Notes under the pieces: generated by a model | What the model was told of the DNA's origin: nothing | The model's input: only the letters and a program-made list of their open reading frames with translations | Databases searched by the model: none | Part shown: positions 1-8,358 of the stretch, one piece after another | How positions within the stretch are numbered: the stretch's first letter is position 1 | How the letters are laid out: each line of letters starts with the position of its first letter | DNA from: an uncultured Burkholderiales bacterium | GTDB taxonomy: Bacteria; Pseudomonadota; Gammaproteobacteria; Burkholderiales; Burkholderiaceae_C | Assembly (NCBI GenBank): GCA_903856995.1 | Contig: CAIODK010000044.1 | Location: forward strand, 1-16,134 | Direction of reading: 5' to 3' | Length of the DNA stretch: 16,134 nucleotides | Made by a program: the position numbers and the translations under genes

Positions 1-1439
1 AAGCCGCAGCCACCACGCACATCAAAGGCGTTTTCTGCATATTCACGGTGCGAGCTTGGGATCACAAAGCGATCTTCGTAATTCGCGATGGCCATGATTT
101 GGTACATCTCTTCGACTTGAGCGACGGTCAAACCGGTTTGCTCCAACACGGCATAGTTCTCGACACCATCCACATGTTTGCCGCGCTGGTAGGCGCGCAT
201 GGCCAACATGCGTTCGAGGGCACGGGTGACGGGGGCAATGTCGCCAGCGGTCAGCAAATTTGCCAAGTACTGGACGGGGATGCGCATTTGCGACACATCA
301 GGCAACTCGCCGTTCATGCCGACATGGCCGGCATTGGCCGCCGCCGTGATGGGTGACAACGGTGGCACGTACCACACCATCGGGAGCGTCCGATATTCGG
401 GGTGCAGTGGCAACGCGACTTTCCAATCAATCGCCATTTTGTAGACCGGGCTGTTGCGCGCACCTTCGAGCCAAGACTCGGGGATGCCGTCTAAGCGGGC
501 TTGCGCAATCACCTTGGGATCATGCGGGTTGAGGAAGATGTCGAGCTGGGCTTGGTACAAGTCCTTTTCGTTCTCGGTGCTCGCGGCTTCAGCGATGCGG
601 TCTGCGTCATACAGCACCACACCGAGGTAGCGGATACGACCCACGCAAGTCTCTGAACACACCGTGGGTTGACCCGCTTCGATGCGTGGAAAGCAGAAGA
701 TGCACTTCTCTGCTTTGCCACTTTGCCAGTTGTAATAAATCTTCTTGTAAGGGCAGCCGCTCACGCACATGCGCCAACCGCGACACTTGTCTTGGTCGAT
801 CAAAACGATGCCGTCGTCTTCACGCTTGTAGATCGATCCTGACGGGCACGAGGCCACACAGGTCGGGTTCAAGCAGTGTTCGCACAGGCGTGGCAAATAC
901 ATCATGAAAGTGTTTTCAAACTGGCCGACCATCTCTTTTTGGACTTGGTCGAAGTTGGCGAGGTTGGCGTCTTTGCTACGCTTGCTGAACTCGCCGCCCA
1001 GAATCTCTTCCCAGTTAGGACCCCATTCGATCTTCTGCATGCGTTGACCTGTGATCAAGCTGCGTGGACGTGCCGTGGGGGTGGCCCTGGACTCGGGTGC
1101 ACTTTGCAGGTGCTCGTAGTCATAAGTGAACGGTTCGTAGTAGTCGTCGATCTGAGGCATGTTGGGATTCGCAAAAATGCGCATCAACAGCTTCCACTTG
1201 CCACCCTGCTTGGGTTCGATCGAACCATCGGCCTTACGGGTCCAGCCACCATTCCATTTGTCTTGGTTTTCCCACTCTTTGGGGTAGCCAATGCCGGGCT
1301 TGGTCTCGACGTTGTTGAACCAAGCGTATTCCACGCCGGGACGGCTGGTCCACACGTTTTTACACGTGACCGAACAGGTGTGGCAACCGATGCATTTGTC
1401 CAGGTTCAGGACCATGGCAATTTGTGCGCGTATTTTCAT
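1..1439 (-). CDS. narH: Respiratory nitrate reductase beta subunit NarH (C-terminus cut by window edge)
   Basis: Electron-transfer subunit of the membrane-bound nitrate reductase NarGHI on the cytoplasmic face; it passes electrons from the NarI haems to NarG through one [3Fe-4S] and three [4Fe-4S] clusters. The visible 479 codons begin MKIRAQIAMVLNLDKCIGC. The first cysteine group is C16, C19, C22, C26, the same numbering as E. coli NarH. Further groups follow: CEHCLNPTCVASCP, then CRGWRMCVSGCP, where a Trp replaces a cysteine as is usual for the [3Fe-4S] site, then CIFCFPR and CSETCVGR. The reading frame is open to base 1 and ends in the conserved RGGCG stretch, so by comparison with the usual length of about 510 residues only some 30-40 are missing. 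The start at 1439 has an AAGGAG site at 1446-1451. The gene follows narG by 11 bases and is certainly co-translated with it. narJ and narI are expected next, off the left edge. Confidence 0.97.
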   Translation of the reverse strand, partial: MKIRAQIAMVLNLDKCIGCHTCSVTCKNVWTSRPGVEYAWFNNVETKPGIGYPKEWENQDKWNGGWTRKADGSIEPKQGGKWKLLMRIFANPNMPQIDDYYEPFTYDYEHLQSAPESRATPTARPRSLITGQRMQKIEWGPNWEEILGGEFSKRSKDANLANFDQVQKEMVGQFENTFMMYLPRLCEHCLNPTCVASCPSGSIYKREDDGIVLIDQDKCRGWRMCVSGCPYKKIYYNWQSGKAEKCIFCFPRIEAGQPTVCSETCVGRIRYLGVVLYDADRIAEAASTENEKDLYQAQLDIFLNPHDPKVIAQARLDGIPESWLEGARNSPVYKMAIDWKVALPLHPEYRTLPMVWYVPPLSPITAAANAGHVGMNGELPDVSQMRIPVQYLANLLTAGDIAPVTRALERMLAMRAYQRGKHVDGVENYAVLEQTGLTVAQVEEMYQIMAIANYEDRFVIPSSHREYAENAFDVRGGCG

Positions 1440-1445
1440 ATGTAT

Positions 1446-1451
1446 CTCCTT
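1446..1451 (-). promoter_or_regulatory. narH ribosome binding site next to the narG stop
   Basis: AAGGAG on the minus strand, 6 bases before the narH ATG. Its first base is the last base of the narG stop codon (TGA, 1453-1451), so ribosomes finishing narG are delivered straight onto the narH start. This fixes the narH start and implies coupled translation of the two subunits. Confidence 0.85.
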
Positions 1452-4400
1452 CAAGCCTGAACCGTTGCAGGCGCTTCGTCATCTAACCAATCAACCTTGA
1501 GCATCTTGCGAACCACGACAAATTCGTCGCGGTTGGTGCCAATGGTTCCGTAGTAGTTGAAGCCGTAACTGAACTGGGCGTAGCCACCAATCATGTGGGT
1601 TGGCTTGGTCACGATGCGCGTCACTGAGTTGTGAATACCGCCCCGGATGCCGGTGATTTCCGAGCCCGGGGTGTTGATCGTTTTTTCCTGAGCGTGGTAC
1701 ATCATCACCATGCCACGATTGACACGTTGACTCACCACAGCACGGGCCGCAATCGCACCGTTGCTGTTGAACAATTCCACCCAGTCGTTGTCGACGATGC
1801 CTGCGCTCTTCGCATCATCTTCACTCAGCCAAATCACAGGACCACCGCGGTTCAGCGTCAGCATGTGCAGGTTGTCGCTGTACGTGCTGTGGATGCCCCA
1901 CTTCTGGTGCGGTGTGATGAAGTTGAGTGAGATTTCCTTGTTGCCGTTGGGACGACGATTGAGCATCTCGTCCACGGTTTTCAAGTCCACCGGTGGACGG
2001 TAGGTGGTCATGCCTTCACCAAAGGCCAACATCCATGGATGGTCCAGATAGAACTGTTGACGACCCGTCAGCGTGCGCCATGGGATGTATTCGTGCACGT
2101 TGGTATAACCCGCGTTGTACGACACCTTTTCGCTCTCAAGTCCCGACCAAGTCGGCGAGCTGATGATCTTGCGTGGCTGCGCTTGGATGTCGCGGAAACG
2201 AATTTTTTCGTCCTCGCGGTGCAAGGCCAAATGCGTGTGGTCACGCCCTGTGATCTTGCCCAACGCCTCCCAAGCCTTCACGGCGACATGGCCATTGGTC
2301 TCAGGCGCGAGTTGCAACACCACCTCACAGGCATCGATGTCGGTTTCGATCTTTGGCATACCTTGTGTCACGCCAGCGGCGCGAACCTTGCCATTGAGTT
2401 CACCCAGCTGATGCACTTCGTCGTCCGTGTTCCAACCAATGCCCTTGCCACCGTTGCCATGCTTCTCCAGCAGTGGCCCCAATGCGGTGAAGCGCTTGTA
2501 GGTGTTGGGGTAGTCGCGTTCGACGACATTGATCTGTGGCGCCGTCACGCCGGGGATCAGATCGCAATCGCCCTTGCTCCACTCTTGCACATCAAACGCT
2601 TGCGCCAATTCGGCAGGCGTGTCGTGCATGAGGGGGGTAAGCAGCAGCTCTTTTTCGACACCCAAATGACCGACGCACACGTCGCTGAAAGATTTGGCAA
2701 ACCCTTTGTAGATCTCCCAATCGCTCTTGCTCTGCCACGCTGGATCCACCGCTGTCGACAAGGGGTGGATGAAGGGGTGCATGTCGCTGGTGTTGAGGTC
2801 GTTCTTTTCGTACCACGTGGCGGTGGGCAACACGATGTCTGAATACAAACAGGTGGTGCTCATGCGAAAGTCCAACGTGACCAGCAAGTCGAGTTTGCCT
2901 TCAGGCGCTTTGTCGTGCCAAGTCACTTCGGTGGGTTTGGCCTCTTCAGCGCCCAAGTCTTTGCCCTGCACACCGTGTGAGGTACCGAGCAGATGCTTGA
3001 GGAAATACTCATGGCCTTTGCCAGACGAACCCAAAATATTGGAGCGCCACACAAACATGTTGCGCGGCCAGTTCAAGGGGTGGTCTGGATCTTCGCAGCT
3101 CATCTTGAGACTGCCGTCTTTGAGCGATTTGACTGCGTACTCTTTGGGATCCATGCCTTGGGCTTGGGCATCCTTGACCACCTGCATCGGGTTGGTTTGC
3201 AGTTGCGGTGCACTTGGCAACCAGCCCATGCGTTCAGCACGCACGTTGTAGTCGATCATGCTGCCGCCGAACTTGGTCTTGTCTGCCAAGGGCGACAAAA
3301 TCTCCTCCACGCCAAGTCGTTCATAACGCCACTGGTCGGTGTGCGCGTAGAAGAAGCTGGTGCTGTTCATCTGGCGGGGTGGACGCACCCAATCCAAGGC
3401 GAACGCCAAAGCGGTCCAGCCAGTTTGTGGACGCAATTTTTCCTGACCCACGTAGTGCGCCCAACCGCCACCACTTTGACCGATACAGCCGCACATCATC
3501 AGCATGTTGATGATGCCGCGGTAGTTCATGTCACTGTGGTACCAATGGTTCATGGCCGCGCCGATGATGACCATGGACTTGCCGCGTGTCTTGTCCGCGT
3601 TGTCGGCAAACTGGCGTGCGACAGCGATCACTTGATCGCGTTTCACGCCTGTGATTTTTTCCTGCCATGCAGGTGTGTAAGGGGTATCGTCGTCGTAGCT
3701 GGCAGCTGCATCTTCGCCAGGCAGACCACGACCGACGCCGTAGTTGGCCGCCGTTAAGTCGAACACCGTGGCGACCAAGGCATAGCGCTCTTCACCGGCC
3801 TTGCCCAGTTTGATGCGACGCACGGGCACCTTGCGTACCAGCACATCGTCTACCGCGCTGGCTTGTTTGTTGGCGCTGAAGTTGGGGGTATCGATGCCGC
3901 CGAAATACGGGAAAGCGACCTCGCCCACTTCGTAGTCAGCGCCCTCACCTTCCATCAAGCTCAGTTTGAGCTTGACTTCATTGCCACCGCGCGCCTCTTT
4001 GTCCTCGAGGTTCCATTTACCTGCATCACTGCGGCCTTCGGCGCCCCAGCGGAAACCGATGGAGCCGTTCGGCAAAACCACACGGTCGGCCTGATCGAGT
4101 GCGACCGTTTTCCACTCGGGGTTGTTGTCTTGTCCGAGTTTTCCATTGAAATCACTGGCCCGCAAATAGCGGCCTGGCACCGTGACCTTGCGACCATCTG
4201 GCAGCGTGCGCTCTTCGAGTTGCACCAGGTTGGGCATGTCGGTGTAGCGACGCACGTAGTCGTCAAAATAAGCACTGCGCTTGTCAAAGTAGAACTCTTT
4301 GAGAATCACGTGGCCCATCGCCATGGCGATGGCAGCGTCGGTGCCTTGCTTGGGATGCATCCACAGATCGGCCAATTTGCTGATCTCGGCATAGTCGGGA

Positions 4401-5245
4401 GTAATAGCGACAGTCTTGGCACCTTTGTAGCGCACCTCGGTGAAGAAGTGAGCATCGGGCGTGCGCGTTTGCGGCACGTTGGAGCCCCAAGCAATGATGA
4501 AGGTGGAGTTGTACCAATCTGCCGATTCAGGCACGTCGGTTTGCTCGCCCCAAACTTGGGGGCTGGAGGGAGGCAAATCGCAATACCAATCATAAAAGCT
4601 CATGCAAACGCCACCGATCAACGACAGGTAACGGCTACCTGCGGCATAGCTGATCATGGACATGGCTGGGATCGGTGAAAAACCGATGATGCGGTCCGCG
4701 CCATATTGTTTGATGGTGTAGACGTTGGCGCTCGCGATGATCTGGTTGATCTCTTCCCACGTGCTGCGCACAAAGCCGCCCAAGCCACGCTGCTCTTGCC
4801 ATTCAAGGCGAGCGCTGGGGTTTTCAACAATGCTGGTCCACGCATCAACTGGGCTCTTAGCCACGGCCAAAGCGGCACGCCAATGCTTGAGCAAGCGGGC
4901 ACGGATCATGGGGTACTTGACGCGGTTAGCGCTGTACAAATACCAAGAATACGATGCGCCTCGGGCGCAACCGCGAGGCTCGTGGTTGGGTAGGTCTGGG
5001 CGTGTGCGTGGGTAATCGGTCTGTTGGGTTTCCCAAGTGACGATGCCGCCCTTGACATAAATCTTCCACGAACACGAACCGGTGCAGTTCACACCGTGGG
5101 TGCTACGCACGATTTTGTCGTGCGCCCAACGGTCACGGTAGGCGTCCTCCCATGTACGGTCTTCGCCAGTGGTCACGCCGTGGCCACCAGAAAAAGCTTC
5201 CTTGGGGTTTGAAAAATAATTCAATCGATCTAGAAAATGACTCAT
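1451..5245 (-). CDS. narG: Respiratory nitrate reductase alpha subunit NarG, molybdopterin catalytic subunit
   Basis: Catalytic subunit that reduces nitrate to nitrite at a Mo-bis-MGD centre in the cytoplasm, with electrons supplied by NarH/NarI. It is 1264 residues long, close to the usual 1240-1260. The N-terminal [4Fe-4S] (FS0) ligands are H50, C54, C58 (HGVNCTGSCSW) and C93 (RGCARGASYSW), at the same numbers as in E. coli. The Mo-ligating Asp lies in SFYDWYCDLPP (D223, equivalent to E. coli D222). Other family signatures include the QTRTPDAHFF, MNHWYHSDMNYRG and PTATWYEKNDLNTSDMHPF stretches. The frame is open further upstream to a TTG at 5257, but the ATG at 5245 has GGAGA 5 bases upstream and gives E. 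coli-like numbering, so I use it. It lies between narK2 (49-base gap) and narH (11 bases) in the nar operon. No frameshift or missing ligand was seen. Confidence 0.98.
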   Translation of the reverse strand: MSHFLDRLNYFSNPKEAFSGGHGVTTGEDRTWEDAYRDRWAHDKIVRSTHGVNCTGSCSWKIYVKGGIVTWETQQTDYPRTRPDLPNHEPRGCARGASYSWYLYSANRVKYPMIRARLLKHWRAALAVAKSPVDAWTSIVENPSARLEWQEQRGLGGFVRSTWEEINQIIASANVYTIKQYGADRIIGFSPIPAMSMISYAAGSRYLSLIGGVCMSFYDWYCDLPPSSPQVWGEQTDVPESADWYNSTFIIAWGSNVPQTRTPDAHFFTEVRYKGAKTVAITPDYAEISKLADLWMHPKQGTDAAIAMAMGHVILKEFYFDKRSAYFDDYVRRYTDMPNLVQLEERTLPDGRKVTVPGRYLRASDFNGKLGQDNNPEWKTVALDQADRVVLPNGSIGFRWGAEGRSDAGKWNLEDKEARGGNEVKLKLSLMEGEGADYEVGEVAFPYFGGIDTPNFSANKQASAVDDVLVRKVPVRRIKLGKAGEERYALVATVFDLTAANYGVGRGLPGEDAAASYDDDTPYTPAWQEKITGVKRDQVIAVARQFADNADKTRGKSMVIIGAAMNHWYHSDMNYRGIINMLMMCGCIGQSGGGWAHYVGQEKLRPQTGWTALAFALDWVRPPRQMNSTSFFYAHTDQWRYERLGVEEILSPLADKTKFGGSMIDYNVRAERMGWLPSAPQLQTNPMQVVKDAQAQGMDPKEYAVKSLKDGSLKMSCEDPDHPLNWPRNMFVWRSNILGSSGKGHEYFLKHLLGTSHGVQGKDLGAEEAKPTEVTWHDKAPEGKLDLLVTLDFRMSTTCLYSDIVLPTATWYEKNDLNTSDMHPFIHPLSTAVDPAWQSKSDWEIYKGFAKSFSDVCVGHLGVEKELLLTPLMHDTPAELAQAFDVQEWSKGDCDLIPGVTAPQINVVERDYPNTYKRFTALGPLLEKHGNGGKGIGWNTDDEVHQLGELNGKVRAAGVTQGMPKIETDIDACEVVLQLAPETNGHVAVKAWEALGKITGRDHTHLALHREDEKIRFRDIQAQPRKIISSPTWSGLESEKVSYNAGYTNVHEYIPWRTLTGRQQFYLDHPWMLAFGEGMTTYRPPVDLKTVDEMLNRRPNGNKEISLNFITPHQKWGIHSTYSDNLHMLTLNRGGPVIWLSEDDAKSAGIVDNDWVELFNSNGAIAARAVVSQRVNRGMVMMYHAQEKTINTPGSEITGIRGGIHNSVTRIVTKPTHMIGGYAQFSYGFNYYGTIGTNRDEFVVVRKMLKVDWLDDEAPATVQA

Positions 5246-5250
5246 AGGTT

Positions 5251-5255
5251 TCTCC
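5251..5255 (-). promoter_or_regulatory. narG ribosome binding site that decides the start
   Basis: GGAGA on the minus strand, 5 bases before the ATG at 5245. It overlaps the upstream in-frame TTG codon (5257-5255), which therefore cannot be the real start. Confidence 0.8.
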
Positions 5256-5263
5256 AATTCATC

Positions 5264-5281
5264 GGGGTCATGAGCGACCCC
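5264..5281 (-). other. Small GC hairpin between narK2 and narG
   Basis: GGGGTC and GACCCC form a perfect 6-bp inverted repeat around a 6-base loop, in the 49-base gap between narK2 and narG. On the transcribed (minus) strand no run of T follows, so it is not a convincing terminator for the operon. It could mark an mRNA processing or stability point that separates transporter from enzyme levels; that role is a guess. On the opposite strand CTTTTC follows, too weak to call. Confidence 0.4.
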
Positions 5282-5294
5282 TTTTCAAACAGCT

Positions 5295-6935
5295 TCAAGG
5301 GTTACGAATTTCGGCACCTGCACGCAGGTAGAACCACCAATTCAGGACAAGGCACAGCGCATAAAAAATAGCGAAGCCGTACATCGCGACTTCAGGCGTG
5401 CCCGCTTTGATCTGCTGACCAATCACCACCGGCGCGATGAAGGCGCCATAGGCAGCGATGGCCGATGTCCAGCCCAGCACAGGGCCGGCTTGTTGGCGGT
5501 CAAAGATCACAGCGATGGTGCGAAACGTCGAGCCGTTACCAATGCCACTGGCCGTGAACAGCAACACGAACAACAACATAAAGGTCAGAAAGTACTGCTC
5601 AGGCGATGCCGACTGGTAGGCCAACCACATCACATAGCCCACGCTGGCAGAGGCCACCACCATCACGGCCGAGATGATCTGCGTGACGATGGAACCACCC
5701 GTTTTGTCTGACAACCAGCCACCAATAGGTCTGACCAAGGCGCCTACAAAAGGGCCAATCCAGGCATACGTCAGCGCGGAAGGGGCGTTGGGGTTTTTCA
5801 GGGTGTGCTGCAGCACGCCGCTGGCATCAGGCACATGGCTGATGCCGAAAATCACGGTGATCGAAAGAGGCAATGCCATCGAGAACCCAATGAAACTACC
5901 AAAGGTCACGATGTAGAGCACCGTCATAGACCACGTGTGTTTGTTCTTAAAAATAGCAAACTGTGCAGCGATGTTGTCCTTCATCGTGCCAAAGGCCGTG
6001 AGCTTCATCACCATCAACGTGCTCGCGATGATGAGCGGCATCGCCAGCCACATGTTGAGGATGCCCAAACCACTAGGGGCAGGCAGGTACAAATACAGAC
6101 CGACACCAGCGGGGACAAACGACAAGGTGTAGAGCCAGATGATTTTTAAGAAGGCAGGAATGGTGCCACCGATGTTGGGCGACACCGTGGTCAGGTTGTT
6201 CATGCCGAAATAGCAAGCCACCGACAACGGAACCAATGTCAAGACCCAAGCAAACCCTGCGTTTTGCACCCAAGTCGGCGTGCCAGCCACAATCTTGCCC
6301 AAGATCCAACCACTGTCTTTCACCAAGGTCATGGGCTCACCACCCAAGCCGCCGAACAAGCTCACCGTCATGACCAACGGAATAACGATCTGCATGGTGG
6401 TCACGCCAAAGTTGCCCAAGCCGGCGTTCAATCCCAGTGCCGTGCCCTGCAAACGTTTGGGGAAGAAGGTACCGATGTTGGACATGGAGCTGGCAAAGTT
6501 GCCACCACCGACGCCAGACCAAAGTGCCATGAGTTGGAAGACCCACAACGGCCACTCGGGGTGCTGCAAGGCCATGCCCGTTCCCAACGCAGGCGCCAAC
6601 AACATGGCGGTGGTCAAGAAAATAGTATTGCGGCCACCAGACAGACGGATCACGAACGACGCTGGAATGCGCATGGTGGCACCTGCCAAACCTGCAATCG
6701 CCGTGAGGCTGAATAGCTCAGCCTGCGTGAAAGGGAAACCCAAGTTGAGCATCTGCACCGTGATGATGCCCCACATGCCCCAGATGGCGAATCCGCACAA
6801 GAGCGCAGGCACCGAAATCCAAAGATTGCGGTAAGCAATGCGCTTGCCGGTGCTCTCCCAAAACGTCTCGTCTTCGGGACGCCAATCACTGATATCTGTG
6901 CCCTGAACGGCGTTGATGTTTTGTTTTGTGTTCAT
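5295..6935 (-). CDS. narK2: NarK2-type nitrate/nitrite transporter (MFS) with enlarged central region
   Basis: Inner-membrane MFS transporter of the nitrate/nitrite porter family, most like the NarK/NarK2 type that exchanges nitrate for nitrite. It has 546 residues starting MNTKQNINAVQGTD. Substrate-binding Arg89 (ATMRIPASF) sits at the same number as in E. coli NarK. The second binding Arg is R402 in VRPIGGWLSDKTGG (E. coli R305). The two Gly-rich nitrate signatures are at about 167-182 (AGLGNFGVT) and 464-471 (GIGNGSTF). E. coli NarK has about 463 residues. The extra length here falls mostly between the two arginines, around residues 185-315, and includes two added hydrophobic stretches (about 265-285 and 290-312). 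An open frame reaches to 7025, but the ATG at 6935 has AAGGA 5 bases upstream and the extra 30 residues overlap narK1. It follows narK1 by 23 bases. Confidence 0.93.
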   Translation of the reverse strand: MNTKQNINAVQGTDISDWRPEDETFWESTGKRIAYRNLWISVPALLCGFAIWGMWGIITVQMLNLGFPFTQAELFSLTAIAGLAGATMRIPASFVIRLSGGRNTIFLTTAMLLAPALGTGMALQHPEWPLWVFQLMALWSGVGGGNFASSMSNIGTFFPKRLQGTALGLNAGLGNFGVTTMQIVIPLVMTVSLFGGLGGEPMTLVKDSGWILGKIVAGTPTWVQNAGFAWVLTLVPLSVACYFGMNNLTTVSPNIGGTIPAFLKIIWLYTLSFVPAGVGLYLYLPAPSGLGILNMWLAMPLIIASTLMVMKLTAFGTMKDNIAAQFAIFKNKHTWSMTVLYIVTFGSFIGFSMALPLSITVIFGISHVPDASGVLQHTLKNPNAPSALTYAWIGPFVGALVRPIGGWLSDKTGGSIVTQIISAVMVVASASVGYVMWLAYQSASPEQYFLTFMLLFVLLFTASGIGNGSTFRTIAVIFDRQQAGPVLGWTSAIAAYGAFIAPVVIGQQIKAGTPEVAMYGFAIFYALCLVLNWWFYLRAGAEIRNP

Positions 6936-6940
6936 GTCAA

Positions 6941-6945
6941 TCCTT
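6941..6945 (-). promoter_or_regulatory. narK2 ribosome binding site
   Basis: AAGGA on the minus strand with a 5-base spacer to the ATG at 6935. It supports this start over the upstream in-frame alternative that would overlap the end of narK1. Confidence 0.75.
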
Positions 6946-6958
6946 GATAAATGAAGAC

Positions 6959-8227
6959 TCAAGCCTGAAGCGCAGACTCTGGATGGGGAAGACCCATGAC
7001 GCTGGTTTTGCGAACTTCCGTCCAATACATCCAGATGAGTGACACCCAGACCACGCCATACATCAACATGAAGGCGCTGCTGCGAATGCCTGTCAAATCA
7101 ACCAACGCACCAAACAAAATTGGAAGGATGAAGCCACCCAAACCACCGGCCAGGCCCACGATGCCGCTGATGGCACCAATGTTGTGTGGATAGTCATCGG
7201 CGATGTACTTGAAAACACTGGCCTTGCCAAAGGCAAAGGCAATGCCGAGGACGAACATGATCGCGGTGAACATGTAGACATTCAGGCCAAGCACGAACGT
7301 CTGTGGTCCTGTGACGGTGGCAATGGTGAATTCGGTTTGTGGGTACGACAGCAAGAACAAACAGATCCAGCTGACCCAGAGCACCCACCAAGTCACGCCG
7401 TGCGCACCATACTTATCGCTGAGCACACCCCCCATCGCTCGCAGCACACCGCCGGGGAGAGAGAAACACGCAGCCAATAACGCCGCCACGCGAATGTCTA
7501 AACCGTATTCGCCGATGTAGTACTGCACCATCCACAAAGCCAACGCCACATACCCACCAAACACAATGCTGTAGTACTGGCAGTACTTGAGTACAACAGG
7601 GTCTTTGAGCGCTTTGAGTTGGTCTCTGAAAGACACACGACTCGTCACCAGATGCGAGGGTGCGCTGTAGCTAAATGACCAGAACACCACCACCGTCCCA
7701 GCCATGATGGCGGCATACACCTGCGGCACCATCGCCCAACCAAAGGCCACCAAAATCACGGGAGCGATAAATTTGTTAACGGCCGATCCAGAGTTGCCGG
7801 CGCCGTACACACCCATGGCCATGCCTTGCTGCTTCTTAGGAAACCAACGCGCCACATAGGGTGTTCCCACAGAGAAAGAACCGCCGGCCAATCCGACAAA
7901 CAACCCAATCACAAGAAACTGCCAATACGCCGTGGCGTAGGACATCAACCAAATCGCAGGAACTGTGGCCGACATCAACAAGGCCATGACGATGCGACCA
8001 CCATAACGGTCGGTCCAGATACCCAATGGCACCCGCACCAGCGAACCGGTCAGCACAGGCATCGCCATTAACAAGCCGAATTGGGTGGCATTGAGGTCCA
8101 GCATTTTTTTAATCGGGATACCGATCACGCCGAACATCATCCACACCATGAAACAGACGGTAAAAGCCAACGTGCTCACAATCAGCACCGACCATGCTTT
8201 GCGTTGTTGAATCAATTCATTTGTCAT
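6959..8227 (-). CDS. narK1: NarK1-type nitrate transporter (MFS)
   Basis: First gene of the nar operon; a 422-residue, roughly 12-helix MFS protein of the nitrate/nitrite porter family, of the NarK1 subgroup thought to bring nitrate in with protons. The two conserved binding arginines are R65 (SLVRVPLGIWTDRYGG) and R263 (VLRAMGGVLSDKYG). Gly-rich signature segments are near 139-152 (YGAGNSGSAVNK) and in the C-terminal half (FAFGKASVFKYI). It differs strongly from the adjacent NarK2, so the pair is not a recent duplication. In some bacteria such as Paracoccus the two are fused; here they are separate genes 23 bases apart. The ATG at 8227 (MTNELIQQRKAW) has GGAGAG 5 bases upstream; a longer in-frame extension to 8329 would run into the terminator hairpin and is rejected. 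An FNR box and a NarL heptamer lie 120-145 bases upstream. Confidence 0.93.
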   Translation of the reverse strand: MTNELIQQRKAWSVLIVSTLAFTVCFMVWMMFGVIGIPIKKMLDLNATQFGLLMAMPVLTGSLVRVPLGIWTDRYGGRIVMALLMSATVPAIWLMSYATAYWQFLVIGLFVGLAGGSFSVGTPYVARWFPKKQQGMAMGVYGAGNSGSAVNKFIAPVILVAFGWAMVPQVYAAIMAGTVVVFWSFSYSAPSHLVTSRVSFRDQLKALKDPVVLKYCQYYSIVFGGYVALALWMVQYYIGEYGLDIRVAALLAACFSLPGGVLRAMGGVLSDKYGAHGVTWWVLWVSWICLFLLSYPQTEFTIATVTGPQTFVLGLNVYMFTAIMFVLGIAFAFGKASVFKYIADDYPHNIGAISGIVGLAGGLGGFILPILFGALVDLTGIRSSAFMLMYGVVWVSLIWMYWTEVRKTSVMGLPHPESALQA

Positions 8228-8232
8228 AACTA

Positions 8233-8238
8233 CTCTCC
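8233..8238 (-). promoter_or_regulatory. narK1 ribosome binding site
   Basis: GGAGAG on the minus strand, 5 bases from the ATG at 8227. It fixes the first start codon of the nar operon and gives a leader of roughly 100 bases if transcription starts near the FNR box. Confidence 0.75.
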
Positions 8239-8274
8239 AAACTCGTGCATGCAGTGTGGTTGTTTGGTGCAGTT

Positions 8275-8281
8275 TTGGGTA
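8275..8281 (-). promoter_or_regulatory. Possible second NarL heptamer in the narK1 leader
   Basis: TACCCAA on the minus strand, 6 of 7 to the NarL heptamer TACYYMT. Single degenerate heptamers occur by chance, so this is weak; its only support is position between the FNR box and narK1. Confidence 0.25.
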
Positions 8282-8309
8282 TCCACCTGAAGACCACGTC
8301 ACGCAAAGC

Positions 8310-8345
8310 AAAAGGAGGATGAAGGCCAAGCCCTCATCCTCCTTT
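8310..8345 (-). terminator. Rho-independent terminator of the nsrR-narX-narL operon
   Basis: Perfect 12-bp inverted repeat, AAAGGAGGATGA against TCATCCTCCTTT, around an 11-base loop that could add a short GGC/GCC pairing. Reading on the minus strand, the hairpin begins 23 bases after the narL stop and ends in TTTT followed by GCTTTGCG. This fits termination of narL transcription. It lies between the FNR box and narK1, so the nar promoter and this terminator are interleaved. Confidence 0.8.
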
Positions 8346-8352
8346 AGGAGTA
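8346..8352 (-). promoter_or_regulatory. NarL-type heptamer next to the FNR box
   Basis: TACTCCT on the minus strand fits the NarL recognition heptamer TACYYMT at all positions. It lies 6 bases from the FNR box and touches the terminator stem, where nitrate activation of the nar operon by the neighbouring NarL would be expected. A 7-base motif alone is modest evidence. Confidence 0.45.
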
Positions 8353-8358
8353 TCGAAA

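Noticed and set aside
876..1460. 194-codon open frame on the plus strand
   Set aside because: Antisense to the narH start, whose Cys motifs are unmistakable on the other strand.
2039..2842. 267-codon open frame on the plus strand
   Set aside because: Lies entirely antisense to narG, resembles no protein family I know, and is explained by codon bias in the opposite strand.
3863..4678. 271-codon open frame on the plus strand
   Set aside because: Another antisense shadow of narG; no domain signature and no ribosome binding site noted.
6936..7025. 30-residue N-terminal extension of narK2
   Set aside because: It overlaps the end of narK1 and does not look like NarK; the ATG at 6935 has its own AAGGA site.
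8247..8254. TGCATGCA palindrome in the narK1 leader
   Set aside because: Only 8 bases, lacks the NsrR flanks and spacing, and is likely chance.
8228..8329. 34-residue N-terminal extension of narK1
   Set aside because: It would be encoded through the terminator hairpin; the ATG at 8227 has a good GGAGAG site and gives a normal NarK1 start.
8324..8340. A -10 promoter element at the class II distance from the FNR box
   Set aside because: The bases at the expected position do not resemble TATAAT, so I list the FNR box without a core promoter.
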